Below are positions 9,289-19,860 of a DNA stretch of 64,000 nt, in pieces (position 1 is the first letter of the stretch; each line of letters begins with the position of its first letter). Origin of the DNA: Shimazuella kribbensis DSM 45090 (GTDB lineage: Bacteria > Bacillota > Bacilli > Thermoactinomycetales > Thermoactinomycetaceae); the NCBI RefSeq assembly GCF_000428065.1, contig NZ_ATZF01000002.1, positions 356,674 through 420,673 on the forward strand, in the 5' to 3' direction. Both the position numbers and the translations under genes were made by a program. The notes under the pieces were generated by a model. That model searched no databases. It was not told the DNA's origin and saw only the letters and a program-made list of their open reading frames with translations.

Positions 9289-9821
9289 ATGAAAACCAAC
9301 TTTTATTTAGAAATAATCAATCCACATTGGATCAGCACGGAGAACTTATACTGAAAAAGAAGCAATACCATCATAACGAACAATGGAGTACAAGAACAAT
9401 GGGGGATTAGTGAATCTGCCTTAGCACTCCTTCATACTTCCCATCATGATTATATATTTGATCCAATGAATAAAGATGGCTTGATTCTATATGGATGTGA
9501 TTCCATTTTGATGATGTCATGTCCTATTTCGATTCATTGAAATATAGAGCATACAACCAAGTATGTATTACTCCCTCGATTTGCAAAAGTAACTACTACA
9601 GATCCTAAAAAAGGAACACAAGATTATCCAGAACTTACGCTTGAATTAAGAAAAGATTATTATCAAAAACAAATTTTTGAATTTGCCCTAAAAGCAAAAA
9701 CCTTCTTTTTCAATCCAAACCAAAGCAAATAACAGATGAATTTGATAGGAAGATGTATCTCCAATTTTGGGATGAATACAACCAACTACTTCTTGGCAAG
9801 CATCAAAAAACCTCCTCATAA
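9289..9821 (+). pseudogene. decayed hypothetical gene
   Basis: A degraded plus-strand gene in an otherwise minus-strand block. It opens MKTNFYLEIINPHW, meets a stop at about 9352, and resumes in another frame with ITNNGVQEQWGISESALALL. After an internal TGA near 9539 (which could replace Trp) it continues with TTKYVLLPRFAKVTTTDP and a lysine-rich stretch. A last frame change gives QITDEFDRKMYLQFWDEYN up to TAA at 9821. Protein-like composition across the breaks supports a real ancestor of about 170 residues. I do not recognise the family. Confidence 0.55.
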
Positions 9822-9838
9822 CATGAGAAGGTTTTTCT
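9805..9838. terminator. bidirectional terminator between the decayed gene and proS
   Basis: AACCTCCTCAT pairs with ATGAGAAGGTT (one mismatch), flanked by an A-run on the left and a T-run on the right, so it can stop proS transcripts from the minus strand and anything arriving from the plus strand. Confidence 0.75.
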
Positions 9839-9843
9839 TATTC

Positions 9844-11538
9844 TTACTTCTGTATTAATGTTAAAATTTGATCCGCGTTCACTTCTTGACTTTCTCCTGA
9901 ACGACGTGATTTTAGTTCAATGAGATTTTCAGTTGCTTTAGAACCTACTACTATACGTTTTGGGATTCCAATGAGATCAGCATCTTTGAACTTAACACCG
10001 GCTCTTTCAGGACGATCATCAAATAAAACTTCTACACCAGCATGCAGGAGATCTTTATACAGCTTTTCAGCCAAATTGCGCTGAGTTTCGTCTTTCATAT
10101 TCACTGCGATCAAATGAACTGCATATGGAGAGATGGCTTCAGGCCAGATGATCCCTCCTTCATCATGATGTTGTTCCACAACAGCTGAAAGGGTACGAGA
10201 GATTCCAATGCCATAACAACCCATGATATACATTTGTTCTCTACCATTGGCATCGAGGAATGTTCCTTTCATTGCATCACTATACTTTGTGCCAAGTTTA
10301 AAAATATGTCCAACCTCGACCCCTTTTTGGAAACGAATAATTCCACCGCATCGTGGACATTTGTCTCCTTCTTCGATTGTACGTAAGTCGGCATATTTAC
10401 TCACTTCAAAGTCTCGACCTTCCACCGCGTGCAAGAAATGATAGTCATCTTGATTTGCACCAATATGCCATTGGGCAAAACCGCGAAGCGCTTGATCCGC
10501 AAGAATCGTTATTTTTTCCTTCACGTTCACTGGTCCCAAAGAACCTGGACTTGCTCCCGTTACGTTTCGAATCGTTTGCTCATCTGCCATGAAGCAAGTA
10601 CTTGCTTCCATAATATTTTTTACTTTTACTTCATTTACTTCATGATCACCACGTACCAAAACCATAACAGGCTGCTCATCCACTATAAATAAAAGAGTTT
10701 TTACTAAAGCGTTTGGTCCTACTTGCAAGAATGTAGCAAGTTGATCAATGGTTTTAATATTTGGAGTATGGATTTTTTCGATTGGTGCAACTGTTTCATC
10801 GTTAGCTGAGCTAGTCTCATCTATTACAATTTCTGCCATTTCAATATTGGCAGAATAATCACATGAGGTACAAATGGCAATCTTATCTTCCCCAGCTTCA
10901 GAGAATACCATAAATTCATGTGTGCCTTTGCCACCAATAGAACCGGAATCAGCCTCAACCGATCCAAATTCCAAACCGCAACGAGTAAAGATATTGACAT
11001 ATGCCTGATACATATCTTGATAGATCTCATCAAGTGATTCGCGATCTGCATGAAAAGAATACGCATCTTTCATTATGAATTCCCTGCCACGTAGCAATCC
11101 TGATCTTGGTCGCTTTTCATCACGGAATTTCGTTTGAATTTGATAAAGGGTCATTGGTAGTTTTTTATAAGTGTTTACTGCATTACGAACTAGATCGGTA
11201 ATTGTCTCTTCATGTGTTGGTCCTAAGATAAACCGACGGTCATGACGATCTTGTAACTTAACTAGTTCTGGTCCATATGTATCATATCGTCCAGACTCTT
11301 GCCAAAGCTCAGCAGGATTAAGTGCTGGCATCAAAAGTTCCTGCGATCCAATACGATCCATCTCTTCTCGAACAATCGTTGAGATCTTATTTAACACACG
11401 CTGAGCAAGAGGTAAGTAAGTGTATACTCCTGCTGCTACTTGTCTAATAAAACCTGCACGAAGCAAAAGCTGATGACTAATCATTTCTGCTTCGGCAACA
11501 CTCCTAAGTGTAGGAATAAGCGCAGTCTTCTGTCTCAA
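9844..11538 (-). CDS. proS: prolyl-tRNA synthetase (bacterial type, with editing insertion)
   Basis: Charges tRNA-Pro. The 564-residue class II synthetase starts [22 protein letters not shown]. It has motif 2 [17 protein letters not shown] (about 139-155), the INS editing domain between about 220 and 400 ([17 protein letters not shown]), motif 3 [10 protein letters not shown] and an anticodon-binding domain ending in VGSK and a Gln-Lys terminus. It follows rseP by 20 bases as in Bacillales. Downstream polC, the usual next gene, is missing. Confidence 0.97.
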   Translation of the reverse strand: MRQKTALIPTLRSVAEAEMISHQLLLRAGFIRQVAAGVYTYLPLAQRVLNKISTIVREEMDRIGSQELLMPALNPAELWQESGRYDTYGPELVKLQDRHDRRFILGPTHEETITDLVRNAVNTYKKLPMTLYQIQTKFRDEKRPRSGLLRGREFIMKDAYSFHADRESLDEIYQDMYQAYVNIFTRCGLEFGSVEADSGSIGGKGTHEFMVFSEAGEDKIAICTSCDYSANIEMAEIVIDETSSANDETVAPIEKIHTPNIKTIDQLATFLQVGPNALVKTLLFIVDEQPVMVLVRGDHEVNEVKVKNIMEASTCFMADEQTIRNVTGASPGSLGPVNVKEKITILADQALRGFAQWHIGANQDDYHFLHAVEGRDFEVSKYADLRTIEEGDKCPRCGGIIRFQKGVEVGHIFKLGTKYSDAMKGTFLDANGREQMYIMGCYGIGISRTLSAVVEQHHDEGGIIWPEAISPYAVHLIAVNMKDETQRNLAEKLYKDLLHAGVEVLFDDRPERAGVKFKDADLIGIPKRIVVGSKATENLIELKSRRSGESQEVNADQILTLIQK

Positions 11539-11558
11539 AATCCTTCCTCATTTCTAGG

Positions 11559-12830
11559 TCAAAATATTTTCCTAAAATCGTTTATCGTGACAAATACCAT
11601 TAATAGAATCAACATAGCAAACCCAACAAGATGGACATAACTCTCTTTACTTGGGTTAATTGGACGTCCTCTAACTCCTTCAATAATGATAAAGATAAGT
11701 CTACTACCATCTAGCGCAGGAATAGGAAGTAGATTAAAAATACCTAGATTCAAACTCAGTAATGCTGTCCACTTGATTAATGCAACAAAGCCAGCATCTG
11801 CTGCTTTCCCAGTCAAATATCCCATTTGTGCTGGTCCACCCAGACTATCGATCGAAATTTGGCCTGTTACAAGCTTGCCAAAACCATCCAATATAATGAC
11901 AGACCAATTATAAGTTTGTTTAAAACCTTCTCTGACTGTCTCCATCATTGTTGCTTTGCGCATCATTTGCCTTTGATCAAACATTGTTCCTATGATATAT
12001 ACTTCGCCTTGTTTTTGTGGAGCAATATTGACTTGCAGATCTTGATTACCACGTTTAACAACAAAAGGTACAGCTTTCCCTTTCGAATTAATTAACTCTA
12101 CCCGAAGCATATCGATGGTACTTACACGCTTATTGTTCACTGTTTGAATAACGTCACCAGGCTTCAAGCCAGCTTTCTCTGCAGGGGAGTTTTTGGTAAC
12201 CATACTAATAGGAAGCTTTGCTTCCACGCCAATCACTGCTGTGTATACTCCAAATAAGATGATCGTCAAAATGATATTAAATATAGGTCCGGCTAAAATG
12301 GTAAGAGCTTTTTGCCAAACTGTTTTCGAACTAAATTGACGATCAATGGGAGCTATTTGCATCTCATTCTTTTTATTGAGATGAATAAAAGCTTCGCGGT
12401 GCAACGGATATCTCACTTGTTCCCCAGATTCGTCGAGTAAAATAGTTACAAAAAGATCTTTTTCTGTATCCATCTCGACAAGTTTTCCTGTCACCAATTC
12501 GCCTTTTACTTCACGAGGATCAATCAACCATACATCCGTTACTAAATTTTGCTTCATATCTAAATGTATGATAGATTCTGGTTTGATATCAATTATCTCT
12601 GGGTCTTCTCCAGCCATACGAACGAAACCACCTAATGGAAGAAGACGAATTGCATACAATGTCTCTCCTTTTCGCTTAGAGAAAACAACGGGACCAAAAC
12701 CAATAGCAAATTCACGCACTAAGATCCCTGCTCTTTTTGCAAAAAGAAAATGACCAAGTTCGTGCACGAAAACCAAAATACTTAACACTAGAATAAACGA
12801 AACCACTGTTTGCAGTATGTGCACCAACAT
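11559..12830 (-). CDS. rseP: site-2 intramembrane zinc protease RseP/RasP
   Basis: Cleaves anti-sigma factors and signal-peptide remnants within the membrane. The zinc-binding HELGH motif (VFVHELGHFLFAK) sits in TM1 near residue 22. A PDZ domain lies in the middle (VTKNSPAEKAGLKPGDVIQTV), and the third motif NLLPIPALDGSRL supplies the Asp ligand near the C-terminus; four TM segments are visible. The start is the ATG at 12830 or the GTG two codons upstream; both lie close behind AGGTGG. It follows the dxr stop almost directly. Confidence 0.94.
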   Translation of the reverse strand: MLVHILQTVVSFILVLSILVFVHELGHFLFAKRAGILVREFAIGFGPVVFSKRKGETLYAIRLLPLGGFVRMAGEDPEIIDIKPESIIHLDMKQNLVTDVWLIDPREVKGELVTGKLVEMDTEKDLFVTILLDESGEQVRYPLHREAFIHLNKKNEMQIAPIDRQFSSKTVWQKALTILAGPIFNIILTIILFGVYTAVIGVEAKLPISMVTKNSPAEKAGLKPGDVIQTVNNKRVSTIDMLRVELINSKGKAVPFVVKRGNQDLQVNIAPQKQGEVYIIGTMFDQRQMMRKATMMETVREGFKQTYNWSVIILDGFGKLVTGQISIDSLGGPAQMGYLTGKAADAGFVALIKWTALLSLNLGIFNLLPIPALDGSRLIFIIIEGVRGRPINPSKESYVHLVGFAMLILLMVFVTINDFRKIF

Positions 12831-12836
12831 CACCAC

Positions 12837-13985
12837 CTATAAGGTTAATTGACGAGCAAATTCACGTGCCCACTGGTCTGCGTGTTTAATTTCTTCTAAT
12901 TGTGGGTTTTTTATCGAATCATGAGTTTCTAACGTTTTTTCTATCATAGCCTCTATACCCAAAAAAGGAATAGTTTTCTTTAGAAATTTCTCTACTGCGA
13001 TTTCATTAGCAGCATTTAAAACAGTCGGCATTGTACCACCAGCTTTTCCCGCTTCAAAGGCCATAGCGAGACATGGAAAACGAGATACATCAGGTTCTAG
13101 AAAAGTTAGTTGTTTGATATCACTCAAGGACAATGGCGGCATGGATAATGTTAATCTTTGAGGATAAGACATGGCATATTGAATGGGTACTTTCATATCT
13201 GGTGTACCTAATTGTGCCATCACTGCTCCATCTTGAAATTCTACCATAGAGTGTATAATACTTTGTGGATGAACCAAAACTTCTATCTGATCATAGGAGA
13301 AGGAAAACAACCAATGTGCTTCCATTACCTCTAATCCTTTGTTAATCATCGTTGCTGTATCAATGGTAACTTTGGCCCCCATTGCCCAGTTCGGATGCTT
13401 TAAGGCCATCTCTGGTGTAGCAGTGGCTAATTGATCTCTTGTAAAATCACGAAAAGCTCCACCTGAAGCTGTTAAAATCAATTTGCGAACATCTTCATTT
13501 CTCTCACCATTAAGGCATTGAAAAATTGCGGAATGCTCACTATCGATTGGTAAGATATCAACTTTTTTTTGTTTGGCTCTCTCCATTACTAAATGACCAG
13601 CCGTTACCAATGTTTCTTTGTTTGCGAGTCCTATTCGTTTTCCAGCTTCGATAGCTGCTAATGTAGGTTCTAGCCCTCTACTACCAACCAAAGAAGATAC
13701 AACATAGGTAGCATCTGAGTGAGTTGCTACTTCAATAAGTCCTTCTTCACCCCATACTACTTTTATAGAATCAGGCAGCGCTTGAGCTACTTTTTCAGCT
13801 AAATCTTTCGTAGCCATAGAAATCATATGAGGTTTAAAAGTTAGTGCTTGTTGAATCATTTCTTCGACATTGCTACCTGCAGCAAGCGCGACTACTTGAA
13901 AATGATTAGGATGTTGTTTTACCACATCCAATGTACTAGTTCCTATTGATCCCGTTGAGCCTAAGATAGCTATTTTCTCTAGCAT
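12837..13985 (-). CDS. dxr: 1-deoxy-D-xylulose 5-phosphate reductoisomerase
   Basis: Second enzyme of the MEP isoprenoid pathway, NADPH-dependent. The 382-residue protein has the Rossmann motif ILGSTGSIGTSTLDVV at residues 8-23, ANKETLVTAG, the metal-binding DSEHSAIFQCL near 148, and the SGGAFRD and NPWAM-like HPNWAMGAKVTIDTAT motifs. It lies between cdsA and rseP, the standard order, feeding undecaprenyl phosphate synthesis together with uppS. Confidence 0.97.
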   Translation of the reverse strand: MLEKIAILGSTGSIGTSTLDVVKQHPNHFQVVALAAGSNVEEMIQQALTFKPHMISMATKDLAEKVAQALPDSIKVVWGEEGLIEVATHSDATYVVSSLVGSRGLEPTLAAIEAGKRIGLANKETLVTAGHLVMERAKQKKVDILPIDSEHSAIFQCLNGERNEDVRKLILTASGGAFRDFTRDQLATATPEMALKHPNWAMGAKVTIDTATMINKGLEVMEAHWLFSFSYDQIEVLVHPQSIIHSMVEFQDGAVMAQLGTPDMKVPIQYAMSYPQRLTLSMPPLSLSDIKQLTFLEPDVSRFPCLAMAFEAGKAGGTMPTVLNAANEIAVEKFLKKTIPFLGIEAMIEKTLETHDSIKNPQLEEIKHADQWAREFARQLTL

Positions 13986-14022
13986 TTAAGTTCTCCTCTT
14001 CATTCCAATAACAACGCTCTTA

Positions 14023-14826
14023 CTAAAATGTACTTGTAAAAATTTGCAGGATAAGAAAAGTAAAAATTAAACTATCAAAACGATCGAGTACACCACCATG
14101 TCCTGGTAAAATCCGACCTGAATCTTTTGCTCCAGTAGAACGTTTGATTGCAGACTCGACTAAATCACCTAACTGACCAACTACCGAGATGAGTAATCCT
14201 AGTATAATTGCATAGCCCATTGTCCAAATCTGCGGACAAAAATAACTAAAAAAGCCACTAACAATTACTCCTAGCAAAATCCCTCCAATAGAACCCTCAA
14301 CAGTCTTATTCGGACTTATGGATGGCCACAACTTACGTTTACCTAAATTTTTCCCTGTAAAATACGCACCTGTATCATTAGCCCAGATAATGAGCAGAAC
14401 AAATAAAGACCATATTAACCCATCTGGATGCCAAATCATTTGAATCATATAAGAAAATCCTAAACCTATGTATATCGTACCAATAAATAAGTGCGCCATT
14501 TGATAAATATCAAATTGATTACGAGAAAATACCAATAAAGCAAGAAAAATAACCAAACCCAATATGATGATGTTTGTGTACTCAAACAATGCTACTGAAT
14601 CTAACCCAAACTGTGTTTTTAAACCAGAAACGATAATAAGCCAAACGAACAGTAACCCAAGAATTACTTGTGGTTTACGATAGGAAAAACCGAAAAGTCG
14701 ACAGTATTCCAAAAAACAAATAGATGCTAGTATCGAAATAAGCACGGAATACCACCAAGAGCCTAGCCATAGAATGAGCAAAAAGAAGATTGCTCCTAGT
14801 ACTCCTGAAATGATACGTTCTTTCAT
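14023..14826 (-). CDS. cdsA: phosphatidate cytidylyltransferase CdsA
   Basis: Makes CDP-diacylglycerol from phosphatidic acid and CTP. An integral membrane protein of about 267 residues with seven to eight TM segments and the C-terminal signature SxxKRSxGxKDSGRILPGHGGVLDRFDSL (visible as SAIKRSTGAKDSGR plus LPGHGGVLDR). I chose the ATG giving MKERIISGVLG, which matches the family N-terminus; the frame could extend 17 codons upstream, but those residues are not family-like. Confidence 0.93.
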   Translation of the reverse strand: MKERIISGVLGAIFFLLILWLGSWWYSVLISILASICFLEYCRLFGFSYRKPQVILGLLFVWLIIVSGLKTQFGLDSVALFEYTNIIILGLVIFLALLVFSRNQFDIYQMAHLFIGTIYIGLGFSYMIQMIWHPDGLIWSLFVLLIIWANDTGAYFTGKNLGKRKLWPSISPNKTVEGSIGGILLGVIVSGFFSYFCPQIWTMGYAIILGLLISVVGQLGDLVESAIKRSTGAKDSGRILPGHGGVLDRFDSLIFTFLILQIFTSTF

Positions 14827-15035
14827 AATTGCCGACAGGACCACCTTTAAAGTTTTGGTGTAGAGGAATGTCGGCATTTCTCAGTTTCCGAACTGAGAGC
14901 AACGATCCTCTCCTGTCCTCCCTCCTTTACAGGAATTGCTAGATACATATCCATTTTTATTGCGACCGAATCATGTATCCTGTTATACTATCGTTTTTGT
15001 TACTCCTATATAATCTAAACTCTTAAGTATCTGTA

Positions 15036-15806
15036 CTACAGGGATCCATACCTCCTTGATCTTCGTTGATACTCTCCGATTGCTTTTATGAACATCTCCT
15101 TAGAAAAATCGGGCCACAGTGCTTCAGTAAACCAAAACTCACTATAAGCTATTTGCCATAACAAAAAATTACTTATCCTTATTTCACCACTTGAACGGAT
15201 AACAAGATCTGGGTCTGGCAAACCTTTTGTCAGGAGACGATCACTCACCACTTGTTCAGAGATATCTTCTTTACTAATATTTCCTAATTCGACGTCATCT
15301 ATAATCTGATGTATCATAGCTAGAATCTCATCTCGAGAACCATAATTAATGGCAAAATTAAGAATCATCCCAGTATTGTGCTTTGTCTTCTCTTCGAATT
15401 GAGATAGTGCTTCTTGGGTAAAGGTAGGTGTTTGTTTCTTTTCACCAAGCATCTGCACCCGAACATTACGATCCACAAGCTCTTGTAAATCTGTTTTTAA
15501 AAATTCAACAGGGAGTTTCATGAGATATTCCACTTCTTCTTTTGGTCTTTTCCAATTTTCAGTCGAAAAAGAATAAAAAGTAAGAACTTCGATCCCCAAA
15601 TCATTTGCGACTCGTATTGTTTCTCTTACTCTTCTCATTCCAGCAGCGTGTCCTGCTGTCCGTGGTAAACCTCTTTTTTTAGCCCAACGTCCATTCCCAT
15701 CCGTAATAATTGCAACATGCTTTGGCAATGCTTGTTTATCGATCACATCTGCAAATCCATCGCCTTGATTACGCTGGTTGAACAGGCGCTTCAATCCTAA
15801 CCGCAT
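15036..15806 (-). CDS. uppS: undecaprenyl diphosphate synthase (isoprenyl transferase)
   Basis: cis-Prenyltransferase that builds the C55 lipid carrier of the cell wall. About 256 residues. HVAIITDGNGRWAKKRGLPR carries the catalytic Asp and the family N-terminal motif, TFYSFSTENWKRP follows, and DPDLVIRSSGEIRISNFLLWQ and AYSEFWFTEALWPDF are near the C-terminus. The start ATG (MRLGLKRLF) is seven bases after GGAGG. A gap of about 210 bases precedes cdsA with no gene in it. Confidence 0.96.
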   Translation of the reverse strand: MRLGLKRLFNQRNQGDGFADVIDKQALPKHVAIITDGNGRWAKKRGLPRTAGHAAGMRRVRETIRVANDLGIEVLTFYSFSTENWKRPKEEVEYLMKLPVEFLKTDLQELVDRNVRVQMLGEKKQTPTFTQEALSQFEEKTKHNTGMILNFAINYGSRDEILAMIHQIIDDVELGNISKEDISEQVVSDRLLTKGLPDPDLVIRSSGEIRISNFLLWQIAYSEFWFTEALWPDFSKEMFIKAIGEYQRRSRRYGSL

Positions 15807-15860
15807 ATTTATACCTCCACCACTGATAATCGCCACTGTGGATATGAAAAGGTGTAGTCG

Positions 15861-15890
15861 AAAACCCCCTCAAATAGGAGGGAGTTTTCC
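15861..15890 (-). terminator. hairpin between frr and uppS
   Basis: On the minus strand AAAACTCCCTC pairs with GAGGGGGTTTT around a short loop. It could act as a partial terminator within the operon. Confidence 0.5.
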
Positions 15891-15901
15891 ATTACCCAAT
15901 G

Positions 15902-16459
15902 TTAAATTTCCATGATTTCTTTTTCTTTATCTGCTACTATCTTATCAATCTCTTTGACAAATTGATCTGTTACTTTTTGTATTTCATCTTGACCACGGCG
16001 AGAAGAATCTTCATTCACTTCACCATTTTTTTCAAGTTTTTTCAACTCGTCATTTGCTTCCCGTCGAACATTCCGAATGGCTACTTTTGCTTCTTCACCC
16101 ATTTTTCTTGCCATTTTCACCAAATCTCCACGACGTTCTTCTGTTAATGGAGGAATACTTATACGAATAGCAGCACCATCATTGTTTGGAGTCAACCCGA
16201 GTTCCGATTTTAGGATTGACTTTTCAATTTGTGCTACTGCTGTCTTATCCCAAGGTTGAATGTAAAGCGTACGAGGATCAGGAGTACTAATATTTGCAAG
16301 TTGATTTACTGGTGTAGGACTTCCATAATAATCTACCATCACTTTGTCCAATAGAGCAGGATTAGCACGACCTGCACGTAAGGACATTAAATCTCTTTTT
16401 AATACCTGTACAGCTTTGTCCATCTTTTCTTGCATCGTTGATTTCACTTCATTAATCAT
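15902..16459 (-). CDS. frr: ribosome recycling factor
   Basis: Splits post-termination ribosomes with EF-G. The 185-residue protein starts [24 protein letters not shown] and has the family segment [29 protein letters not shown]. The long helical hairpin ends in DKEKEIMEI. It overlaps the pyrH stop by 4 bases (ATGA). Confidence 0.97.
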   Translation of the reverse strand: MINEVKSTMQEKMDKAVQVLKRDLMSLRAGRANPALLDKVMVDYYGSPTPVNQLANISTPDPRTLYIQPWDKTAVAQIEKSILKSELGLTPNNDGAAIRISIPPLTEERRGDLVKMARKMGEEAKVAIRNVRREANDELKKLEKNGEVNEDSSRRGQDEIQKVTDQFVKEIDKIVADKEKEIMEI

Positions 16460-17184
16460 GCGTGGTTCCCCCTTACAACAGTTCCTATGTACTCTCCCAT
16501 TAATACGCGACGGATATTACCTTCTGTTGTTATATTGAACACGATCAATGGAATATTGTTATCCATACATAAGGATGAAGCTGTTGAATCCATTACAGCT
16601 AAACCTTTATTCAATACTTCTAAGAAGGTGAGTGTGTCATACTTCTCTGCATTTGGATCCAGTCTTGGGTCTGTGTTATATACACCATCTACATTATTTT
16701 TCGCCATGAGGATTACTTCTGCCTCTATTTCTGCAGCACGAAGAGCAGCAGTTGTATCAGTGGAAAAATAAGGATTTCCATTACCTGCCGCAAAAATAAC
16801 AACTCGTCCCTTCTCCAAATGGCGAATAGCTCTGCGTCGAATATAAGGCTCAGCAATTTGCCTCATTTCAATCGAACTTTGAACTCTCGTAGCTACATCC
16901 ATCGACTCCAATGAATCTTGCAATGCGAGTGAATTCATTACAGTTGCTAACATGCCCATATAGTCAGCAGTTGCACGATCCATCCCACGTTTTGTTCCAG
17001 CGATACCCCTCCAAATATTTCCTCCGCCTACTACAATCGCGACCTCGACACCCAATTGAATGATCTCTTTGATCTGACGGGAAATAGAAGTTAATACCGC
17101 TGAATCAATCCCATAACCTTGTTCACCAGCTAGTGCTTCTCCACTTAATTTTAAGACAACACGTTTATATTTGGGAGTGCTCAT
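16456..17184 (-). CDS. pyrH: UMP kinase PyrH
   Basis: Phosphorylates UMP to UDP in pyrimidine synthesis. The 242-residue amino-acid-kinase-fold protein shows [15 protein letters not shown] (ATP-binding Lys and glycine loop), [31 protein letters not shown], and [20 protein letters not shown]. It sits in the conserved rpsB-tsf-pyrH-frr block. Confidence 0.97.
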   Translation of the reverse strand: MSTPKYKRVVLKLSGEALAGEQGYGIDSAVLTSISRQIKEIIQLGVEVAIVVGGGNIWRGIAGTKRGMDRATADYMGMLATVMNSLALQDSLESMDVATRVQSSIEMRQIAEPYIRRRAIRHLEKGRVVIFAAGNGNPYFSTDTTAALRAAEIEAEVILMAKNNVDGVYNTDPRLDPNAEKYDTLTFLEVLNKGLAVMDSTASSLCMDNNIPLIVFNITTEGNIRRVLMGEYIGTVVRGNHA

Positions 17185-17212
17185 ACGATCCCCACATTTC
17201 TGTCAGTAGTTG

Positions 17213-17242
17213 AAAAAGGGGATACACGAAATGTGCTCCCCA
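17213..17242 (-). terminator. attenuator between tsf and pyrH
   Basis: On the minus strand GGGGA pairs with TCCCC across a 14-base loop and is followed by TTTTTC. It is weak but suitable for lowering expression of pyrH-frr relative to rpsB-tsf. Confidence 0.5.
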
Positions 17243-17249
17243 TATCGCT

Positions 17250-17903
17250 TTAACCTTTGTTTACTTGAGACATAACTTCTTCTACAAAGTTATCTTGGCG
17301 TTTTTCGATACCTTCTCCTAGTTCAAAACGAACAAAACGACGAATGGTGATATTTTCTCCAATCCGTGCAATTTGTTCTTTTACTAATTGATCGATTGTC
17401 TTCTCATTATCTTTTACAAAAACTTGATCAAGAAGGCAAATTTCTTTGAAATGTTTCACCAATCGACCTTCAACCATTTTATCTACAATATTTGCAGGTT
17501 TTCCTTCTTGAAGCGCTTGTTGTTTCAACATTTCACGTTCTTTTTCTACTTCTTCTTCTGCAACTTCTTCGCGACGAACATATTTTGGGTTCATTGCTGC
17601 AATTTGCATGGCGATATCTTTTACAAATCCAACAAATTCAGGTGTTTTTGCTACGAAATCGGTTTCGCAGTTTACTTCTACCAACACACCAATACGACCA
17701 CCAGCATGTATGTAAGACTCAACAACACCTTCAGCAGCTACACGATCTGCTTTTTTAGAAGCCCCAGCGATCCCTTTTTCACGAAGATATTCAATTGCTT
17801 TTTCCATATCTCCATTTGTTTCTGTAAGCGCTTTTTTACAATCCATCATCCCAGCGCCAGTTTTTTGTCTCAATTCTTTAACCATTGAAGCAGAAATAGC
17901 CAT
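17250..17903 (-). CDS. tsf: elongation factor Ts
   Basis: Nucleotide exchange factor of EF-Tu. The 217-residue length is typical of the short Firmicute/Thermus-type EF-Ts. The N-terminal UBA-like domain reads [36 protein letters not shown] near residue 77 is the TDFV motif that contacts EF-Tu. Downstream of rpsB with an attenuator in between. Confidence 0.97.
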   Translation of the reverse strand: MAISASMVKELRQKTGAGMMDCKKALTETNGDMEKAIEYLREKGIAGASKKADRVAAEGVVESYIHAGGRIGVLVEVNCETDFVAKTPEFVGFVKDIAMQIAAMNPKYVRREEVAEEEVEKEREMLKQQALQEGKPANIVDKMVEGRLVKHFKEICLLDQVFVKDNEKTIDQLVKEQIARIGENITIRRFVRFELGEGIEKRQDNFVEEVMSQVNKG

Positions 17904-17983
17904 CTCTTGCCACTACCTTTCACTCTAACTAATCAATTGAAAATTTCTATTATGAACAATGCCTATAGGAGTAGAATTTCTAA

Positions 17984-18009
17984 TAAAAAGGGGTGGATCT
18001 ACCACCCCT
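17984..18009 (-). terminator. attenuator between rpsB and tsf
   Basis: On the minus strand AGGGGTGG pairs perfectly with CCACCCCT and is followed by a run of five T. Confidence 0.7.
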
Positions 18010-18021
18010 ACGCACATAAAC

Positions 18022-18726
18022 TTACGAAGCTGAACTTTGTTGCTCGCCTTGTCTTCCTTCAATAATCGCATCAGCGATTTTAGCAGTAAACAGACGTACA
18101 GCACGGATAGCATCATCGTTGCCCGGGATGACATAATCTACTTCATCCGGGTCACAGTTAGTATCTACGATGGAGATGATCGGAATGTTTAATTTGCGAG
18201 CTTCTGCAACAGCAATCCGTTCTTTACGAGGATCTATAATAAAGATTGCATCAGGAAGTTTTTTCATATTTTTAATGCCGCCCAAGAATTTCTCTAGACG
18301 AGCTTGTTCTTTTTTCAAGAGAACAACTTCTTTTTTAGGTAGTACTTCAAAAGTACCGTCTTCTTCCATGCGCTCTAATTCATGAAGACGTTGAATACGT
18401 TTTTGAATCGTACCGAAGTTGGTTAACGTTCCACCTAACCAACGATGATTCACAAAAAACATATCAGAACGAATAGCTTCATCTTTTACTGCTTCTTGTG
18501 CTTGTTTCTTTGTTCCAACAAATAATACATTACCGCCATCACGAGAAAGATCACGTACGAATTGGTAAGCTTGCTCCATCATTTTCACTGTTTTTTGAAG
18601 ATCAATGATGTAAATACCATTACGTTCGGTAAAAATAAAACGACTCATTTTAGGGTTCCAACGACGTGTCTGATGACCGAAGTGAACACCTGCTTCTAAT
18701 AATTGCTTCATGGATACAACTGCCAT
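18022..18726 (-). CDS. rpsB: 30S ribosomal protein S2
   Basis: Starts [25 protein letters not shown], with the S2 signatures [15 protein letters not shown] and [19 protein letters not shown]. The C-terminus is short and Gln/Ser-rich. I chose the ATG at 18726, seven bases after AGGAGG; the 12 codons upstream are leader sequence. First gene of the translation block. Confidence 0.98.
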   Translation of the reverse strand: MAVVSMKQLLEAGVHFGHQTRRWNPKMSRFIFTERNGIYIIDLQKTVKMMEQAYQFVRDLSRDGGNVLFVGTKKQAQEAVKDEAIRSDMFFVNHRWLGGTLTNFGTIQKRIQRLHELERMEEDGTFEVLPKKEVVLLKKEQARLEKFLGGIKNMKKLPDAIFIIDPRKERIAVAEARKLNIPIISIVDTNCDPDEVDYVIPGNDDAIRAVRLFTAKIADAIIEGRQGEQQSSAS

Positions 18727-18839
18727 GAATCCAGCCTCCTTATGGTTTTTATCCTCCGCCAAGGATCATCGAGAAATCAGCAACCAAATAAATTGGCACC
18801 ACTGCTCACTCCTTTGGCGTGTGTTTTACACCAATGACG

Positions 18840-18869
18840 AATATATCACACAATGTAAAGAGCTTGCAA
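18840..18869 (-). promoter_or_regulatory. probable sigma-A promoter of rpsB
   Basis: On the minus strand TTGCAA (18869-18864), an 18-base spacer and TATATT (18845-18840). It gives a leader of about 105 bases before rpsB. S2 autoregulation through such leaders is known in other bacteria, but I did not identify the structure here. Confidence 0.5.
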
Positions 18870-18884
18870 GGCTAAGTTAGTAAC

Positions 18885-19607
18885 TTAGTGTAAATTACTG
18901 GGAGGATTTTTTTGAGCGAATTCTTCTTTGTCTAAAAGTAAGTTGCCCAAATACGACATGGCATGAGTATGACCAGCATTCGAAGCTTTTTCCAGCCACA
19001 TAATACCTTCTGCCTCATTCTGTGGCAAAGTAAAGCCTTCTACCAAACGCCATCCCAATTGGTACATTGATTCTGAACTTCCTGCATCAGATGCCTTTTT
19101 CAACCAGTGCTCTCCTAATTCTTGATTATATGGCAGACCACTTGCATCTAGATATCTCCAACCCAAACTATCCATTGCATCTAAATTTCCACCCTCAGCA
19201 GCGCGGGTAAGTAGTTGTTCTGCTTCTTGCAGATCATTATTAGAAAGAGTTCCTTTTAAAATCGCCCATGCAAGAGAGCACATCGCATATGTATTTCCTT
19301 TGTTAGCTGCTTCTCGCAGTAACCGCTCCCCCTCTGGAATATTTTGAGTGATACCTTTTCCATCTAATAGTCTCCACCCTAAAGCACTTAGTGCGGGATC
19401 ATAGTTAAGAGAAATAGCTTTTTTTAACCACATTTCCCCTTCTTGTTCATTATGAGATAAACCTGCGCCATCCAATAAACGCCATCCTAAATTATGCATT
19501 GCTTTTACATTACCTAATTCAGCTGATTTTCGTAACCATTTTTCACCATCAGACATTACTGGACCACCCATTGGTTGAGCAGCTCCCAAATTTGATTGAT
19601 CACTCAT
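18885..19607 (-). CDS. Sel1-repeat (SLR) protein
   Basis: A 240-residue cytosolic alpha-solenoid of about six Sel1-like repeats, each of the form AMxxLGWRLLDGxGLxxNxxEGExWLxKA with a period near 36 residues. No signal peptide or membrane segment. Sel1 proteins usually scaffold protein-protein contacts, and some inhibit beta-lactamase or regulate signalling; no partner can be named here. It is a stand-alone gene divergent from the PIG-L gene. Confidence 0.8.
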   Translation of the reverse strand: MSDQSNLGAAQPMGGPVMSDGEKWLRKSAELGNVKAMHNLGWRLLDGAGLSHNEQEGEMWLKKAISLNYDPALSALGWRLLDGKGITQNIPEGERLLREAANKGNTYAMCSLAWAILKGTLSNNDLQEAEQLLTRAAEGGNLDAMDSLGWRYLDASGLPYNQELGEHWLKKASDAGSSESMYQLGWRLVEGFTLPQNEAEGIMWLEKASNAGHTHAMSYLGNLLLDKEEFAQKNPPSNLH

Positions 19608-19860
19608 GTATCTCCAACTCCTTTATTAACATTATTACAACAAATATTATTATCACAAAAATAGAGAAAATGGTAGACAAATAGAGAAAAATCATCCATT
19701 AAGCTGATTCTATTTTGCTAAAAATACAAAAAACATGCACTTTTCAACAATCCTATCTTTTGCATGACAAAATTGCTATCCATTGATTAAAATATAATTA
19801 TCATAATTATCATCCAATAGCTAGTTGTTATTTAATTTGCAAAGGAGAAGGTGAAAAGAT

